Program-made: the position numbers and the translations under genes | Shown here: positions 52,193 through 61,743 of the stretch, piece after piece | Layout of the letters: every line of letters starts with the position of its first letter | How positions within the stretch are numbered: position 1 is the first letter of the stretch | NCBI RefSeq assembly: GCF_020511155.1 | Contig: NZ_CP041216.1 | Location: 1,674,001-1,738,000, forward strand | Origin: Shewanella glacialimarina | GTDB taxonomy: Bacteria; Pseudomonadota; Gammaproteobacteria; Enterobacterales; Shewanellaceae | Length of the DNA: 64,000 nt | Direction: 5' to 3' | Notes under the pieces: generated by a model | The model's database searches: none | The model's input: the letters and a program-made list of their open reading frames with translations, nothing else | What the model was told of the DNA's origin: nothing

Positions 52193-52927
52193 TTACTTTA
52201 AATGCTCTGTCATCAGAGCATCTATATCAATTTTAGCTAAGCCTTGGTTGTAAATTTCTTGCCATTTTTTTCCATCAGCATCATTTCGAAATGCAACATA
52301 AAGCTCTTTGTTCATTAATAACTTAGCGTTCATCTGTACCTTATCTGTATTCTTTACCAGCTTACTGCTGTTAGCGAGCATATAATTGAATACGTTCGCG
52401 TCAATCACAGCTGCGTCGATACGACCTCCTGCAACTTTTTGAACATTAATCTCATCAGATGTGACAACCTGAGGTTTAATTACATTACTGGCGATGAGTG
52501 CATCAAGTTCTTCTGTGTTGACATAATCCTGGACTACGCCCAATTTATATTTAGCGAGATCGCTTACCTCAGCCCAGCTTATAGGCGATGCTACGTTTTC
52601 AACCAAACCTAGCGGACCTTGTCCCATGGGTGCTGAAAAAGTAAACTCATTTGATTCATATAAGTATTCTGGAAAATATCCTGCATATTTAGACCCCGGC
52701 TCTGAAGCCAGCTTTACTGCTCGGCTCCATGGGAAGAAATCGACAACAAGTTCATGACCCATAGCTTTAAATGCCGCTTGAGCTACCACAACACTAGCTC
52801 CTCTATTTTCTAAACTTTTGCCTGAATAGGGTGCCCAATCTAATGAAGTAAGGTTTACGGTTTCGGCGTGAGTTGTAACGCTGCTGACAGCGAATAGTAA
52901 TCCCAAAATGGCATAGTTAAATTTCAT
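52193..52927 (-). CDS. Periplasmic solute-binding protein (SBP family 3-like)
   Basis: A 244-aa exported protein. The start at 52927 (MKFNYAILGLLF) has AGGAG 6 nt upstream and a classic signal peptide ending VTTHA|ET (about 20); a frame to 53044 adds 39 implausible residues. The mature part has the two-lobe pattern of transporter-substrate-binding proteins (SLDWAPYSGK, AVKLASEP, LGVVQDY, GRIDAAVIDANVF). No ABC permease or ATPase is adjacent, but a chemoreceptor gene is, 136 bp downstream. Such orphan proteins often feed a sensor rather than a transporter. Ligand unknown. Confidence 0.85.
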   Translation of the reverse strand: MKFNYAILGLLFAVSSVTTHAETVNLTSLDWAPYSGKSLENRGASVVVAQAAFKAMGHELVVDFFPWSRAVKLASEPGSKYAGYFPEYLYESNEFTFSAPMGQGPLGLVENVASPISWAEVSDLAKYKLGVVQDYVNTEELDALIASNVIKPQVVTSDEINVQKVAGGRIDAAVIDANVFNYMLANSSKLVKNTDKVQMNAKLLMNKELYVAFRNDADGKKWQEIYNQGLAKIDIDALMTEHLK

Positions 52928-53617
52928 AATATCTCCTAGAAATGAAAAATTGAACCCGAGTAAACAACATGTTGGAGCTGTTATTGATATCAAGGGTAAT
53001 CTCTTACCTGTTTGTCTGAGGCTTACATTGTTATTATTAAACAATTAGTTAAGTTTATTTTATCTTTAGTAATCCTATTTTTATTATGTGTGTAATAACA
53101 TTGCCCGGTATTGCAACGCTTAGGTTAACCTAATAATCTGCCTAAAAAGAGTTAGCATCAATTACACATATGCGCTTAGATACAAACAATTGCTGAATAA
53201 GTATAGACTTAAATTTTACAACAAGAGTAAATAAAGCTATTTATATCTATTATTTTGCTCGTCTATTAACGATCAAAGTGATCGTAATTAGGTGAATAGT
53301 GTGATGTTAATTGATTGTTAGAGTTGCTTTATTGATGTTAGATAGCGTTTGTTTTTTGAGCTTATAGCAGGGAATGTGGCTTGTTGTGCTAAACTTAATG
53401 AGCTTAAAAGGTTTAATGGTTCAATATTTGATAGATTGAGCCATTCTGATACAGCTAAAAACTGCTTTGTGAAGTATAATTATCTGTTTTGTGCACAGGC
53501 TACAAAGCACTCAAGAGGGAAAATTTACAGTTGGCTGTTTTCACTCTGTTCAACACTTTTGCCAACAATAAATTATCCCATTTATTGGGGCGTTAACTTT
53601 CTAGGAATGACATTTTA
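52928..53617. other. Intergenic region with a small palindrome
   Basis: Contains the perfect 14-bp palindrome TTAGGTTAACCTAA at 53120-53133, about 190 bp upstream of the binding-protein start; it could be an operator. An 89-codon frame (53349-53618) ends in TAATG at the next gene start but has no family pattern or ribosome site. Confidence 0.4.
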
Positions 53618-53884
53618 ATGCAGGATAAAATTAACATCATACAAGACTACCTAAACGAAGCTAGGATCCGCTGTACATATAATGCCGCGGCCAAAGCAAT
53701 AGGTATCAAACCAGCGGAATTAAAAAAACTACTCGGTGATCGCACACCTGCAAGCTCTTGGTTTGTAAACACAGGTGCAGGCGAACCAGTAGGGTACGCT
53801 GATAGTGAAAAACATCCTGAACTTTACCGTACAAAGCGCATCATTACATCTGCAGAAGTGCTAACCCGAAATCTTGAGCTTTAA
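53618..53884 (+). CDS. Conserved small protein of unknown function, helical N-terminus
   Basis: An 88-aa protein: IIQDYLNEARIRCTYNAAAKAIGIKPAELKKLLGDRTPASSWFVN... looks like a helix-turn-helix-like start (about 1-45) and a C-terminal part GEPVGYADSEKHPELYRTKRIITSAEVL. Similar small proteins occur in marine gammaproteobacteria as I recall; the function is unknown. AGGAA lies 9 nt before the ATG. It is followed by a terminator-like hairpin at 53924. Confidence 0.72.
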   Translation: MQDKINIIQDYLNEARIRCTYNAAAKAIGIKPAELKKLLGDRTPASSWFVNTGAGEPVGYADSEKHPELYRTKRIITSAEVLTRNLEL

Positions 53885-53923
53885 AAGCAAACCAGTTTTT
53901 TGAATACTGTTTACTTTATGGCT

Positions 53924-53952
53924 GGTCCGCAGCAATGCGGCCCATTTTTATT
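53924..53952 (+). terminator. Terminator after the 88-aa gene
   Basis: GGtCCGCA-GCAA-TGCGGcCC with one mismatch, followed by ATTTTTATTTT. Confidence 0.75.
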
Positions 53953-54250
53953 TTAATCAGTTATGGATATTTTGATTATAATACGTTGGTTTTTACTGAG
54001 GTGATCATATCCAGAAGCAGACAGAAATTGATAATGAATTGATTTTTAGTATTCGAAGTACTGCTATACTTTACCTATACAAAGGGAACGTAAACATAAG
54101 TAATATTCACTGCTAGTTAGTTGCATCGCTTCTTAGAGAATACTGCTTTAATCACAACTTTATGATTGTTCCGCCATATCAGCTACCATAACAAATGTCT
54201 CGATTTTTATTGTTTTAGCAGTGTTATTAGCGTTAGTTATTTTTTGCTAA
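53953..54250. other. Intergenic region, nothing recognised
   Basis: About 300 bp, AT-rich. No gene, repeat or promoter pair seen with confidence. Confidence 0.4.
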
Positions 54251-54295
54251 AGCGCCTCGATTGATTTCATAAGAGTCTCACTCTATTGAGGCGCT
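54251..54295 (-). terminator. Hairpin after the CigR-like gene
   Basis: AGCGCCTC (54251-54258) and GAGGCGCT (54288-54295), 8-bp stem plus partial pairing inside a 29-nt loop. On the minus strand only TT follows before AGCAAAAA, so termination may be weak. Confidence 0.5.
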
Positions 54296-54339
54296 AATTG
54301 CGTAAAATCACTTAAAATATTTATATTCTTAAGCTTATA

Positions 54340-54816
54340 TCAAAAAATATCATTCAGGTCTTCTACAGCATCTATCACCATACCAGTGCCTATGCTAATC
54401 AAAAGTAAATCGGTACCTATACGGACAATCTTCTGCCCTTCAGGAGTGCGACCTAGCTGATTAGTAAGTCCAATAGGCACATCATAGTAAATAACATCTT
54501 TAGGCAGATGTTGGCCTTTGTGCCATTTTTTAGCTTGTCCCGGAGGTTGGCAACCATTGTTTTTCTTGCTTAGCCCAGGTGGACAATGCTTATCACTTCG
54601 AATTGTATTGTAGTAATTCTTAATAACTATCTGGCGGTCATTACTAAAATAGCTCAGCGAGCTCTGTTCATTATCATTGTTATGCTTTGTTTGATGTTTC
54701 TCTGATTTTTGTTTGCCGTTATTACCTTTTGAATCTTTGTCTTTAGCAACACTATGACCTATCGAGAACACTATTAAAGTGCTAAAAATGATAAGTGGTA
54801 GAATTTTCTTGTTCAT
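54340..54816 (-). CDS. CigR-like secreted protein
   Basis: A 158-aa exported protein. Signal peptide about 1-24 (LIIFSTLIVFSIGHSVA), a charged Lys/Asn/Gln-rich part (about 25-60), then the CigR-type core HCPPGLSKKNNGCQPPGQAKKW (residues about 83-104) and the C-terminal hydrophobic stretch LLLISIGTGMVIDAVEDL. CigR is named as an anti-virulence regulator in Salmonella; its role in free-living bacteria is unknown. AAGGAG lies 8 nt upstream of the ATG. Confidence 0.82.
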   Translation of the reverse strand: MNKKILPLIIFSTLIVFSIGHSVAKDKDSKGNNGKQKSEKHQTKHNNDNEQSSLSYFSNDRQIVIKNYYNTIRSDKHCPPGLSKKNNGCQPPGQAKKWHKGQHLPKDVIYYDVPIGLTNQLGRTPEGQKIVRIGTDLLLISIGTGMVIDAVEDLNDIF

Positions 54817-54970
54817 AGAATGGGCTCCTTGACAATGAAATAACCGCTTTCAAGCTATAATGCTTTACCGTTAAAACCCAAATATTATTAATAAGGGTAG
54901 TGTGTTTACCAAAGTAGTCGTATTAATCATTGCTGTCGAGACAAAAATTTTATAAACACTTGGAGTCATA

Positions 54971-55162
54971 ATGAATAAAAAAATTCTTGGTATCGTAATC
55001 ATTGCAGTAGGTGCAGCGTTATTTATTTGGGGGTACAACATTTATGATTCAGCAAGTGCTCAAGTAACTCGCGCCATAAATGGTGACACACCGATTGAAG
55101 CTTGGTTAGGCATGGTGGGAGGGGCTATTACGGTTTTGATTGGTCTTAGCAAGGTAAAGTAA
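54971..55162 (+). CDS. DUF3185 family small membrane protein
   Basis: A 63-aa protein with two helices (about 4-24 and 44-60) separated by the DUF3185 loop YNIYDSASAQVTRAINGDTP. Function unknown. GGAG lies 7 nt before the ATG. It is divergent from the CigR-like gene and followed by a strong terminator. Confidence 0.88.
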   Translation: MNKKILGIVIIAVGAALFIWGYNIYDSASAQVTRAINGDTPIEAWLGMVGGAITVLIGLSKVK

Positions 55163-55184
55163 AAGTCGTAACATTAGATTGCTA

Positions 55185-55230
55185 CTAAACGAAGGCGTTA
55201 ATCTTTTGATTATCGCCTTCGTTTAGTTAA
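55185..55230. terminator. Bidirectional terminator between DUF3185 gene and adhE
   Basis: CTAAACGAAGGCG / CGCCTTCGTTTAG, 13-bp perfect stem (55185-55197, 55214-55226), 16-nt loop with TTTT. It serves the DUF3185 gene; adhE ends about 90 bp away on the other side. Confidence 0.8.
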
Positions 55231-55316
55231 TTTCAATTTACTCAGCTACTAGCTTTAATACTGCCCCTTTTGTAGCTTCGCTAGCCACTCAGCAGTACTT
55301 CGTATTATATATTGCG

Positions 55317-57929
55317 CTATTTATCTTGGTATGGGGTGCCATAAAAGCTGTCTAGTAAGACTTGTTTAAGTTCACTGATTAACGGGAAACGTGGATTCGC
55401 GCCAGTACACTGATCATCAAATGCATGTTCAGCTAACTCATCCAATTTAGCTAAAAAGTCAGCTTCGTTGACTCCGGCAGCTTGTATAGATACCGGTATG
55501 CCGATAACTGATTTAAGTTGATCAATTTTAGCAATTAACAGATCAACTTTTTGCTTATCCGTTTTTGCTTTCGTGACACCATCTAGTTTTAAGTGTTCTG
55601 CAATGGCTGCATAACGACATAATGCTTTAGGACGGTCGTATTGGCTGAATGAGGCCTGTTTAGTCGGCATGTCAGTAGCGTTGAAACGAATAACGTTACT
55701 GATTAATAAAGCATTGGCTAAGCCATGTGCTAAGTGGAATTCTGCCCCGAGTTTATGCGCCATTGAGTGGCAGATACCTAAAAATGCATTGGCAAAGGCA
55801 ATACCCGCAATGGTTGCACCATTATGCACTTTTTCCCTTGCAACCGGTGCGTTTGCACCTAGCTCATAGGCTGCTGGAAGATGTTCGCATAGTAAGTCTA
55901 ATGCTTGTAGGGCCTGGCCATCACTGAACTCGTTGGCCATCACACTGACGTATGCTTCAAGTGCATGAGTAATCGCGTCAATTCCGCCATACGCTGTTAG
56001 TGATTTTGGCATGTTCATCACAAGATTAGGGTCAACAATGGCCATATTGGGCGTGAGTTGATAATCTGCAATAGGGTATTTCATGCCTGTCACTTCGTCA
56101 GTCACTACTGCAAATGGTGTCACTTCTGATCCTGTACCTGAGGTCGTAGGGATAGCGACCATTTGTGCTTTTACGCCAAGTTTTGGGAATTTATAAATAC
56201 GTTTACGAATATCCATAAAGCGCAGAGCTAAATCGGCGAAATCGACATCAGGATGTTCATACAATACCCAAATGATTTTCGCAGCATCCATAGGTGAACC
56301 GCCGCCTAAGGCAATGATGACATCAGGTTGAAAGCTTTGCGCTACTTTAGCGCCTTGTTTTACTATCGCCAGTGTCGGATCGGCTTCTACTTCATAGAAT
56401 ACTTCAGTTTCTAGTCCTTGGGCTTTTAGAATCTTAATAGTTTCATCGCAGTAACCGTTATTGAATAAGTATTTATCTGTGATGATAAGCGCGCGTTTCT
56501 TGGTTTCTAACTCTTCAAGTGCAATCGGTAAGCAACCACGGCGGAAATAAATAGATGAAGGAAGTTTATGCCACAACATATTTTCAGCCCTTTTTGCGAC
56601 TATTTTCTTATTAATTAAATGACTTGGCCCGACGTTTTCTGAGATAGAGTTACCGCCCCAAGAACCACACCCCAAAGTGAGCGAAGGCGCCAGTTTAAAG
56701 TTATATAAGTCACCAATGCCACCTTGGGAAGCAGGGGTGTTGATCAAAATGCGTGCTGTTTTCATTCTAAAACCAAAGGTTTTCACGCGATCGCTTTGAC
56801 TGTCTTGGTCTGTATATAAACCTGATGTATGACCAATACCGCCTAGAGTGACAAGTGCCTCAGCTTTATCCATAGCATCATTAAAATCTACAGCACGGTA
56901 CATACCTAATAGAGGCGATAGTTTTTCATGGGCAAAAGCTTCTGTATCATTTATTTCAGTGACTTCGCCAATCAATACCTTAGTCCAGTTTGGAACTTTA
57001 AAACCTGCCATGGCGGCAATTTTTTCTGCACTTTGGCCTACTATATCGGCATTTAAATTGCCATTTTTAAGTATGACGTCTTGCATCAATTTAGTTTCAG
57101 CCACTGACAGGATGTAACCACCATGAGAGGCAAAGCGTTCTTTGACTTGATCATAGATGCTATCAACTACAACAACAGCTTGCTCTGATGCACATACCAC
57201 ACCATAGTCGAAGGTTTTAGACATTAATATAGAACTCACAGCACGTTTTATGTCTGCGGTTTCATCAATCACAATCGGTGTATTACCTGCTCCTACACCA
57301 ATAGCAGGCTTGCCAGATGAATAGGCTGCTTTTACCATGCCAGGGCCACCAGTGGCTAAAATGAGATTAACTTTCTCATGGGTCATTAGCTGATTAGATA
57401 ATGCAACTGAAGGCTCATCAATCCAGCCAATAATATCTTTAGGCGCACCAGCGGCAATGGCCGCATTTAATACAATTCTAGCCGCTGTTGTGGTGGATTT
57501 TTTTGCTCGTGGATGGGGTGAGAAAATAATACCATTGCGAGTTTTAAGATTAATAAGCGCTTTAAATATTGCGGTAGAGGTTGGGTTAGTGGTTGGCACA
57601 ATGCCACAGATTATACCAACGGGTTCGGCAATCGTAATGGTGCCGAAGGTAATATCTTCTGCAATGATACCGCAGGTTTTATCGTCTTTATATTTATTAT
57701 AAATGTATTCAGAGGCAAAATGGTTTTTAATCACTTTATCTTCAAGTAAGCCCATTTGAGTTTCAGTTGCTGCCATTTTAGCTAACAAAATACGTGAATC
57801 TGATGCGGCAAGTGCAGCGGCTCTAAATATTTTATCGACTTGTTGTTGGCTAAAATTAGCATATTCTTTTTGCGCTTTAGCAACCTTGTCGACTAATTGG
57901 TTAAGTTGCTCTGTGTTGGTGACGGTCAT
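55317..57929 (-). CDS. adhE: Bifunctional acetaldehyde-CoA / alcohol dehydrogenase
   Basis: An 870-aa enzyme that reduces acetyl-CoA to acetaldehyde and then ethanol, using two NADH; it forms filaments (spirosomes) in E. coli. N-terminal aldehyde dehydrogenase domain (about 1-440) with active Cys in FDYGVVCASEQ (about 245), then an iron-type alcohol dehydrogenase domain (about 450-865) with GGGSPMDAAK, iron ligands in GGIDAITHALEAY and AFLGICHSMAHKLG. The start at ATG 57929 has AGGA 7 nt upstream. An FNR-like site lies at 58034. It works with PflB for mixed-acid fermentation. Confidence 0.97.
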   Translation of the reverse strand: MTVTNTEQLNQLVDKVAKAQKEYANFSQQQVDKIFRAAALAASDSRILLAKMAATETQMGLLEDKVIKNHFASEYIYNKYKDDKTCGIIAEDITFGTITIAEPVGIICGIVPTTNPTSTAIFKALINLKTRNGIIFSPHPRAKKSTTTAARIVLNAAIAAGAPKDIIGWIDEPSVALSNQLMTHEKVNLILATGGPGMVKAAYSSGKPAIGVGAGNTPIVIDETADIKRAVSSILMSKTFDYGVVCASEQAVVVVDSIYDQVKERFASHGGYILSVAETKLMQDVILKNGNLNADIVGQSAEKIAAMAGFKVPNWTKVLIGEVTEINDTEAFAHEKLSPLLGMYRAVDFNDAMDKAEALVTLGGIGHTSGLYTDQDSQSDRVKTFGFRMKTARILINTPASQGGIGDLYNFKLAPSLTLGCGSWGGNSISENVGPSHLINKKIVAKRAENMLWHKLPSSIYFRRGCLPIALEELETKKRALIITDKYLFNNGYCDETIKILKAQGLETEVFYEVEADPTLAIVKQGAKVAQSFQPDVIIALGGGSPMDAAKIIWVLYEHPDVDFADLALRFMDIRKRIYKFPKLGVKAQMVAIPTTSGTGSEVTPFAVVTDEVTGMKYPIADYQLTPNMAIVDPNLVMNMPKSLTAYGGIDAITHALEAYVSVMANEFSDGQALQALDLLCEHLPAAYELGANAPVAREKVHNGATIAGIAFANAFLGICHSMAHKLGAEFHLAHGLANALLISNVIRFNATDMPTKQASFSQYDRPKALCRYAAIAEHLKLDGVTKAKTDKQKVDLLIAKIDQLKSVIGIPVSIQAAGVNEADFLAKLDELAEHAFDDQCTGANPRFPLISELKQVLLDSFYGTPYQDK

Positions 57930-58033
57930 AATCACTTCCTTTAAAAAATAGTTAAATAAATCAGTTTTAGTTAACCATTCTCTATGTAATATCTACCTGG
58001 CTGATGTTATAAAATTACCTTTTTATCAGTACT

Positions 58034-58047
58034 TTTATCGTGATCAA
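58034..58047 (-). promoter_or_regulatory. FNR-like site upstream of adhE
   Basis: Minus strand TTGATCACGATAAA fits TTGATnnnnATCAA with one mismatch. Centre about 112 bp upstream of the adhE start. Suggests anaerobic control by FNR/EtrA or CRP, which share this site type. Confidence 0.6.
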
Positions 58048-58230
58048 GTCCACACATAAGTAGCAATTGTAATTTTATTACGATTTTTAGTGGTGAAATG
58101 AAGTTTAAATACGACTTATTATGAGCTGAGTTAGATGAAGCTTCCCTTAAATCAGCAGAGTTTCCGCAAAAAAGCAGGTTAAAAGTTTAATGTATTAGCC
58201 TGCCTCAATTTTCTCAGTTAGCCAAGGTGA

Positions 58231-59487
58231 CTAAAGTTGATTTTTTGTGGCTAAATAGTGAGCCTGTAAATATTTCTTATATTTAGCCATTCTACGTTTA
58301 GTTTTAATTTGATCTAATATTAAACTCCACAGTGGCGAATCGTTCATTTTTGGCTTATTGCCTCGACTCATTCGACGTAACTGACGCTTAATAATCGCCA
58401 TTGTAGCAAGTGCTGCGAAGGTTTTATTTTCCCAACTGATTTGTTTAGTGGAAACAGACATATTTGGATTGGTTTGCCACTTATTGATAATGTTAGGCTT
58501 ATAGGCAAGGGTAGTTGCTAGACCGCATAAACTAAAGCCTGCATCAATGACTTTTTGGGCAATGGGTAGCCTTTGAATACCACCGGTTAACATTAATGGA
58601 ATAGGTGATCGTTTAACCAGTGACTCTGTAAAACTTAAGAAATAGGCCTCGCGTGCTAATGTTCTATCATCTGCGCTTCGCCCCTGCATTGCAGGAGCTT
58701 CATAACTTCCGCCCGATAACTCTACTAGGTTTACGTTATACTCTGCTAACCAGTTAATGACTTGTTCAGCATCATCAATATCAAAACCACCCCGCTGAAA
58801 ATCTGCTGAATTAAGCTTTACCGCCACATCAAAATCAGTACCACAGCATTGCCTTACTTGTTTTATTACTTCAATTAATAACTTGGCGCGATTGAGTAAA
58901 CTTCCACCCCATTCATCACTGCGTTGGTTGGTTAATGGCGATAAAAACTGCGCTAATAAATAACCATGAGCGGCGTGGATTTCTACTCCATTAAAGCCAG
59001 CTTGTTTAGCTTTATAAGCACTTTGGCCAAACCGTTTAATTACATCTTGTATTTCATTTTCAATCATTGCCTGTGGTATTGAAAATAAATTGGAATGCTT
59101 ACCCAAATTGAGGGTGATAGCTGATGGTGCAATATTTTTACCTCCCATGGCCTTAAATACTTGTCTACCAGGGTGATTTAATTGCATCCACACTTTAGTA
59201 TTATTAGCTTTGGCTATATTTGCCCATTTAACAAATGGCGCTAAGGGTGTGTCATGTTCAAGTGCGACACCACCGGGGCCTGTCATTGCCATTCTGTCTA
59301 TCATTACATTACCCGTAATGATTAACCCAACGCCGCCTTGGGCCCATTGTTGGTATAGGCGAAACAGTTTTTCATCGGGTAGTTGTTGATTACTGGCTAA
59401 GTTCTCTTCCATAGCGGCTTTGACAAAACGGTTTTTAAGTGTTGTTTGAGGTGTGATTTGAACCGCGCTAAAGAGATCTTGCAACAT
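58231..59487 (-). CDS. Old yellow enzyme family NADH:flavin oxidoreductase
   Basis: A 418-aa FMN-binding TIM-barrel protein of the OYE family (no C-terminal FAD/NAD domain, so not a full 2,4-dienoyl-CoA reductase). Motifs: LKNRFVKAAMEE, WMQLNHPGRQ, FNGVEIHAAHGYLLAQFLSP (His pair for substrate binding), NQRSDEWGGS and PLMLTGGI. A lysine/arginine-rich tail (about 350-418) is unlike classic OYE. Substrate unknown, probably an enone. It is transcribed toward adhE but 300 bp away. Confidence 0.88.
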   Translation of the reverse strand: MLQDLFSAVQITPQTTLKNRFVKAAMEENLASNQQLPDEKLFRLYQQWAQGGVGLIITGNVMIDRMAMTGPGGVALEHDTPLAPFVKWANIAKANNTKVWMQLNHPGRQVFKAMGGKNIAPSAITLNLGKHSNLFSIPQAMIENEIQDVIKRFGQSAYKAKQAGFNGVEIHAAHGYLLAQFLSPLTNQRSDEWGGSLLNRAKLLIEVIKQVRQCCGTDFDVAVKLNSADFQRGGFDIDDAEQVINWLAEYNVNLVELSGGSYEAPAMQGRSADDRTLAREAYFLSFTESLVKRSPIPLMLTGGIQRLPIAQKVIDAGFSLCGLATTLAYKPNIINKWQTNPNMSVSTKQISWENKTFAALATMAIIKRQLRRMSRGNKPKMNDSPLWSLILDQIKTKRRMAKYKKYLQAHYLATKNQL

Positions 59488-59660
59488 GATTAAACTCGCC
59501 GTTATGTGATTATTAAAATCAGCATAGCGGTAAAGTAGGCTTTTAAGCCACTACCACTTGATATTTTATGTTGAAATTATTCACAAACCTGTGATTGATG
59601 TTCGCAAATTAACAAGGTTTGGGTATATAATTCCCTCCTTAAATTATGATGTGGTTTTAT

Positions 59661-59681
59661 ATTGAATAGTGTCTATTCAAT
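59661..59681 (+). repeat. Hairpin in the yibL leader
   Basis: ATTGAATAG-TGT-CTATTCAAT, a 9-bp perfect stem with a 3-nt loop, 38 bp before the yibL ATG. It may affect translation of the mRNA or mark an operator. Confidence 0.5.
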
Positions 59682-59719
59682 CCTCATTGTAATTGTCTGA
59701 ATAGTTTAAAGGTAAAGTA

Positions 59720-60076
59720 ATGAATTTAAAGCAAGAACTGCAAACTCTTAATGGTAAATTAGATACGTTTCGTCGTAAATTAGCGGCGGCTGAACAGCGC
59801 GGTGACGCGGCTATTATTTTGCAGTTCAAAAAAGAAATCACCGCAATGACTAAACGTATTGCTAACGTTAAAGGCCAACAAACTCGCCAGCTTAATAAAG
59901 AAGGCAGTGAAGTGAAGGGTTTAACCTTTAAACGAGAGCTAACCAAAGCCGAGCAAGCGGACATGGGTCAATTGAAAAAGTCTGTTAAAGGGTTAGTGGT
60001 TGTTCACCCTATGACTGCATTAGGTCGTGAAATGGGCATTAAGACAGTGACGGGCTTTGCCCCAAGCGAGTTCTAA
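59720..60076 (+). CDS. yibL: YibL family ribosome-associated protein
   Basis: A 118-aa basic helical protein, YibL/DUF2810 family: KQELQTLNGKLDTFRRKLAAAEQRGD, a lysine-rich middle, and the C-terminal VVHPMTALGREMG block. It is reported to be associated with ribosomes in E. coli; precise role unknown. AAAGGTAAAGTA precedes the ATG. It lies upstream of ribA but with 136 bp between, so linkage is not certain. Confidence 0.88.
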   Translation: MNLKQELQTLNGKLDTFRRKLAAAEQRGDAAIILQFKKEITAMTKRIANVKGQQTRQLNKEGSEVKGLTFKRELTKAEQADMGQLKKSVKGLVVVHPMTALGREMGIKTVTGFAPSEF

Positions 60077-60212
60077 TACAGTTTCAATTTTTTGTGTAGT
60101 TGATTGCAGCTTTACTTGGTGCCGTCAACGACCATTCTTAGGCAAGTAAGTCTCTGGAAATACGGTCTCATATTAGGTCTCAGGGAATGAGTGTTGTTGT
60201 AAGGTCTATTTC

Positions 60213-60827
60213 ATGTCGATAAAATATATCGCTACGTCTAAATTACCTACCCCTTGGGGTATATTTGCCATGCACGGTTTTGAAGATACTGAAACTGGCA
60301 AAGAGCATGTTGCATTAACTTTCGGTGAATTAAATGCTGACTCAGCGATTTTAGGGCGTATTCATTCAGAATGTTTAACCGGCGATGCGTTATTTAGTTT
60401 ACGCTGTGATTGTGGTTTTCAATTGCAAACCGCGATGCAAAATATTGCTGAATTAGGGCAAGGATTTATTTTATATCTGCGTCAAGAAGGACGCGGTATT
60501 GGGTTATTAAATAAAATTCGAGCCTATGAGCTACAAGATGGCGGTGCTAACACAGTAGAAGCTAATGAGCGTTTAGGCTTTGCAGCTGATATGCGTCAAT
60601 ACGATATGATTAAGCCGATGCTTGAGCAAATCAATGTATCTAAAGTCAGGTTAATGACCAATAATCCACGCAAAGTAAAAGCTATGGAAAATGAAGGCAT
60701 TGAAGTGGTTGAAAGAGTGCCATTACAAGTAGGCAAAAATCGTTACAATGAAGGCTACTTAAAGACTAAATCCACCGAGCTTGGGCACATGATGTCTGAA
60801 TATCACTTCAATGATAAGCAAGACTAA
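60213..60827 (+). CDS. ribA: GTP cyclohydrolase II
   Basis: First enzyme of riboflavin synthesis: opens GTP to the diamino-pyrimidinone, formate and pyrophosphate. The 204-aa product has zinc ligands in [18 protein letters not shown] (three Cys) and the GTP site [22 protein letters not shown]. It is a stand-alone enzyme, with no ribB fusion. No FMN riboswitch was recognised in the 136-bp upstream gap. It overlaps the next gene by 17 bp. Confidence 0.96.
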   Translation: MSIKYIATSKLPTPWGIFAMHGFEDTETGKEHVALTFGELNADSAILGRIHSECLTGDALFSLRCDCGFQLQTAMQNIAELGQGFILYLRQEGRGIGLLNKIRAYELQDGGANTVEANERLGFAADMRQYDMIKPMLEQINVSKVRLMTNNPRKVKAMENEGIEVVERVPLQVGKNRYNEGYLKTKSTELGHMMSEYHFNDKQD

Positions 60828-61707
60828 TCAAGCTTTAGTGAAGCAGCCATATTTGGCAAAATATTGCAAAATCATTGCGACTGTTATGGCTTTGCAATAC
60901 TCAATTCTGTCTATCGCACAGGATATACCCGAAACACCTATATCCTCTCCTGATGCCTCACACTATGCTTTTGCAAACTATCTTGGCAGTGGTGTTTATC
61001 GCACTTCAGGTCAAAGTGCTGCCGTGGCCAATATACCTATTTCAGTTGTTATCGACCAAGCGGAAGATCATTTAGTTAAGTTACGCTTACCTATATCCTT
61101 GGGTTTTTTCGACTATTCATTTAATGATTTACCTGGCGGGCAATTACCTAAAAGCGTCGGTACAATAACCTTTACACCTGGAGTTGAGTACCATTGGTTT
61201 GTTGATGAACAATTGACAATCGAAAGCTATTTAGATATGGGTTATGGCTATAACTTTTCAAATGAAAGTAATGTTGGGATCATGTCATTTGGTATATCAT
61301 CAGTGTATCAAATTGATATGCCTATCTATTCACCTACCTGGATAAACCGACTGTATTATGCAGGCTATCGCAGCAGTTTAAATGATAGCGCTGAAAGTTA
61401 TTCTGTTTTACAAAGCGGTCTAGATTTCGGACTGGGCACGAACTGGCTTTGGAATGATATTGAGGTGGAGCCTAGATTGTTCTTTGCTGGTCGCTGGTTT
61501 TTCGACAAATTGACCTTCGTTAACCCTGTAGGTGCTGATGTAGTCACCAATCACACCTATGAAGTAGGTGCTACTTGGAAGTTCTCTAAACCGATAGGTC
61601 ATGATGTTTTTGGCTGGGATGGCCTAAAAATAGACCGGTTGGGTGTGAGTTATCAGGTTGGAGGTGGGCTACAAGTGTGGCGACTCATTTTCGAATTCCC
61701 GTTGTAA
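60811..61707 (+). CDS. Putative outer-membrane protein, unknown family
   Basis: A 298-aa protein. A hydrophobic segment near residues 21-36 ([17 protein letters not shown]) may act as signal peptide after a basic start. The rest alternates short beta strands with aromatic residues ([38 protein letters not shown]) and ends in IFEFPL, typical of an outer-membrane barrel with a C-terminal aromatic. The start ATG 60811 overlaps the ribA end by 17 bp, so it is probably translated from the same mRNA. Function and family not recognised. Confidence 0.7.
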   Translation: MISKTNQALVKQPYLAKYCKIIATVMALQYSILSIAQDIPETPISSPDASHYAFANYLGSGVYRTSGQSAAVANIPISVVIDQAEDHLVKLRLPISLGFFDYSFNDLPGGQLPKSVGTITFTPGVEYHWFVDEQLTIESYLDMGYGYNFSNESNVGIMSFGISSVYQIDMPIYSPTWINRLYYAGYRSSLNDSAESYSVLQSGLDFGLGTNWLWNDIEVEPRLFFAGRWFFDKLTFVNPVGADVVTNHTYEVGATWKFSKPIGHDVFGWDGLKIDRLGVSYQVGGGLQVWRLIFEFPL

Positions 61708-61743
61708 CCCTTTCTATAAAGATTTTATTATCCCAAGTTGAGC

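Noticed and set aside
53349..53618. 89-codon frame ending in TAATG at the start of the 88-aa gene
   Set aside because: The overlap suggests coupling, but there is no ribosome site and the product looks like random translation; the next gene has its own AGGAA.
60077..60212. FMN riboswitch before ribA
   Set aside because: None of the conserved RFN element segments can be recognised in this 136-bp gap.
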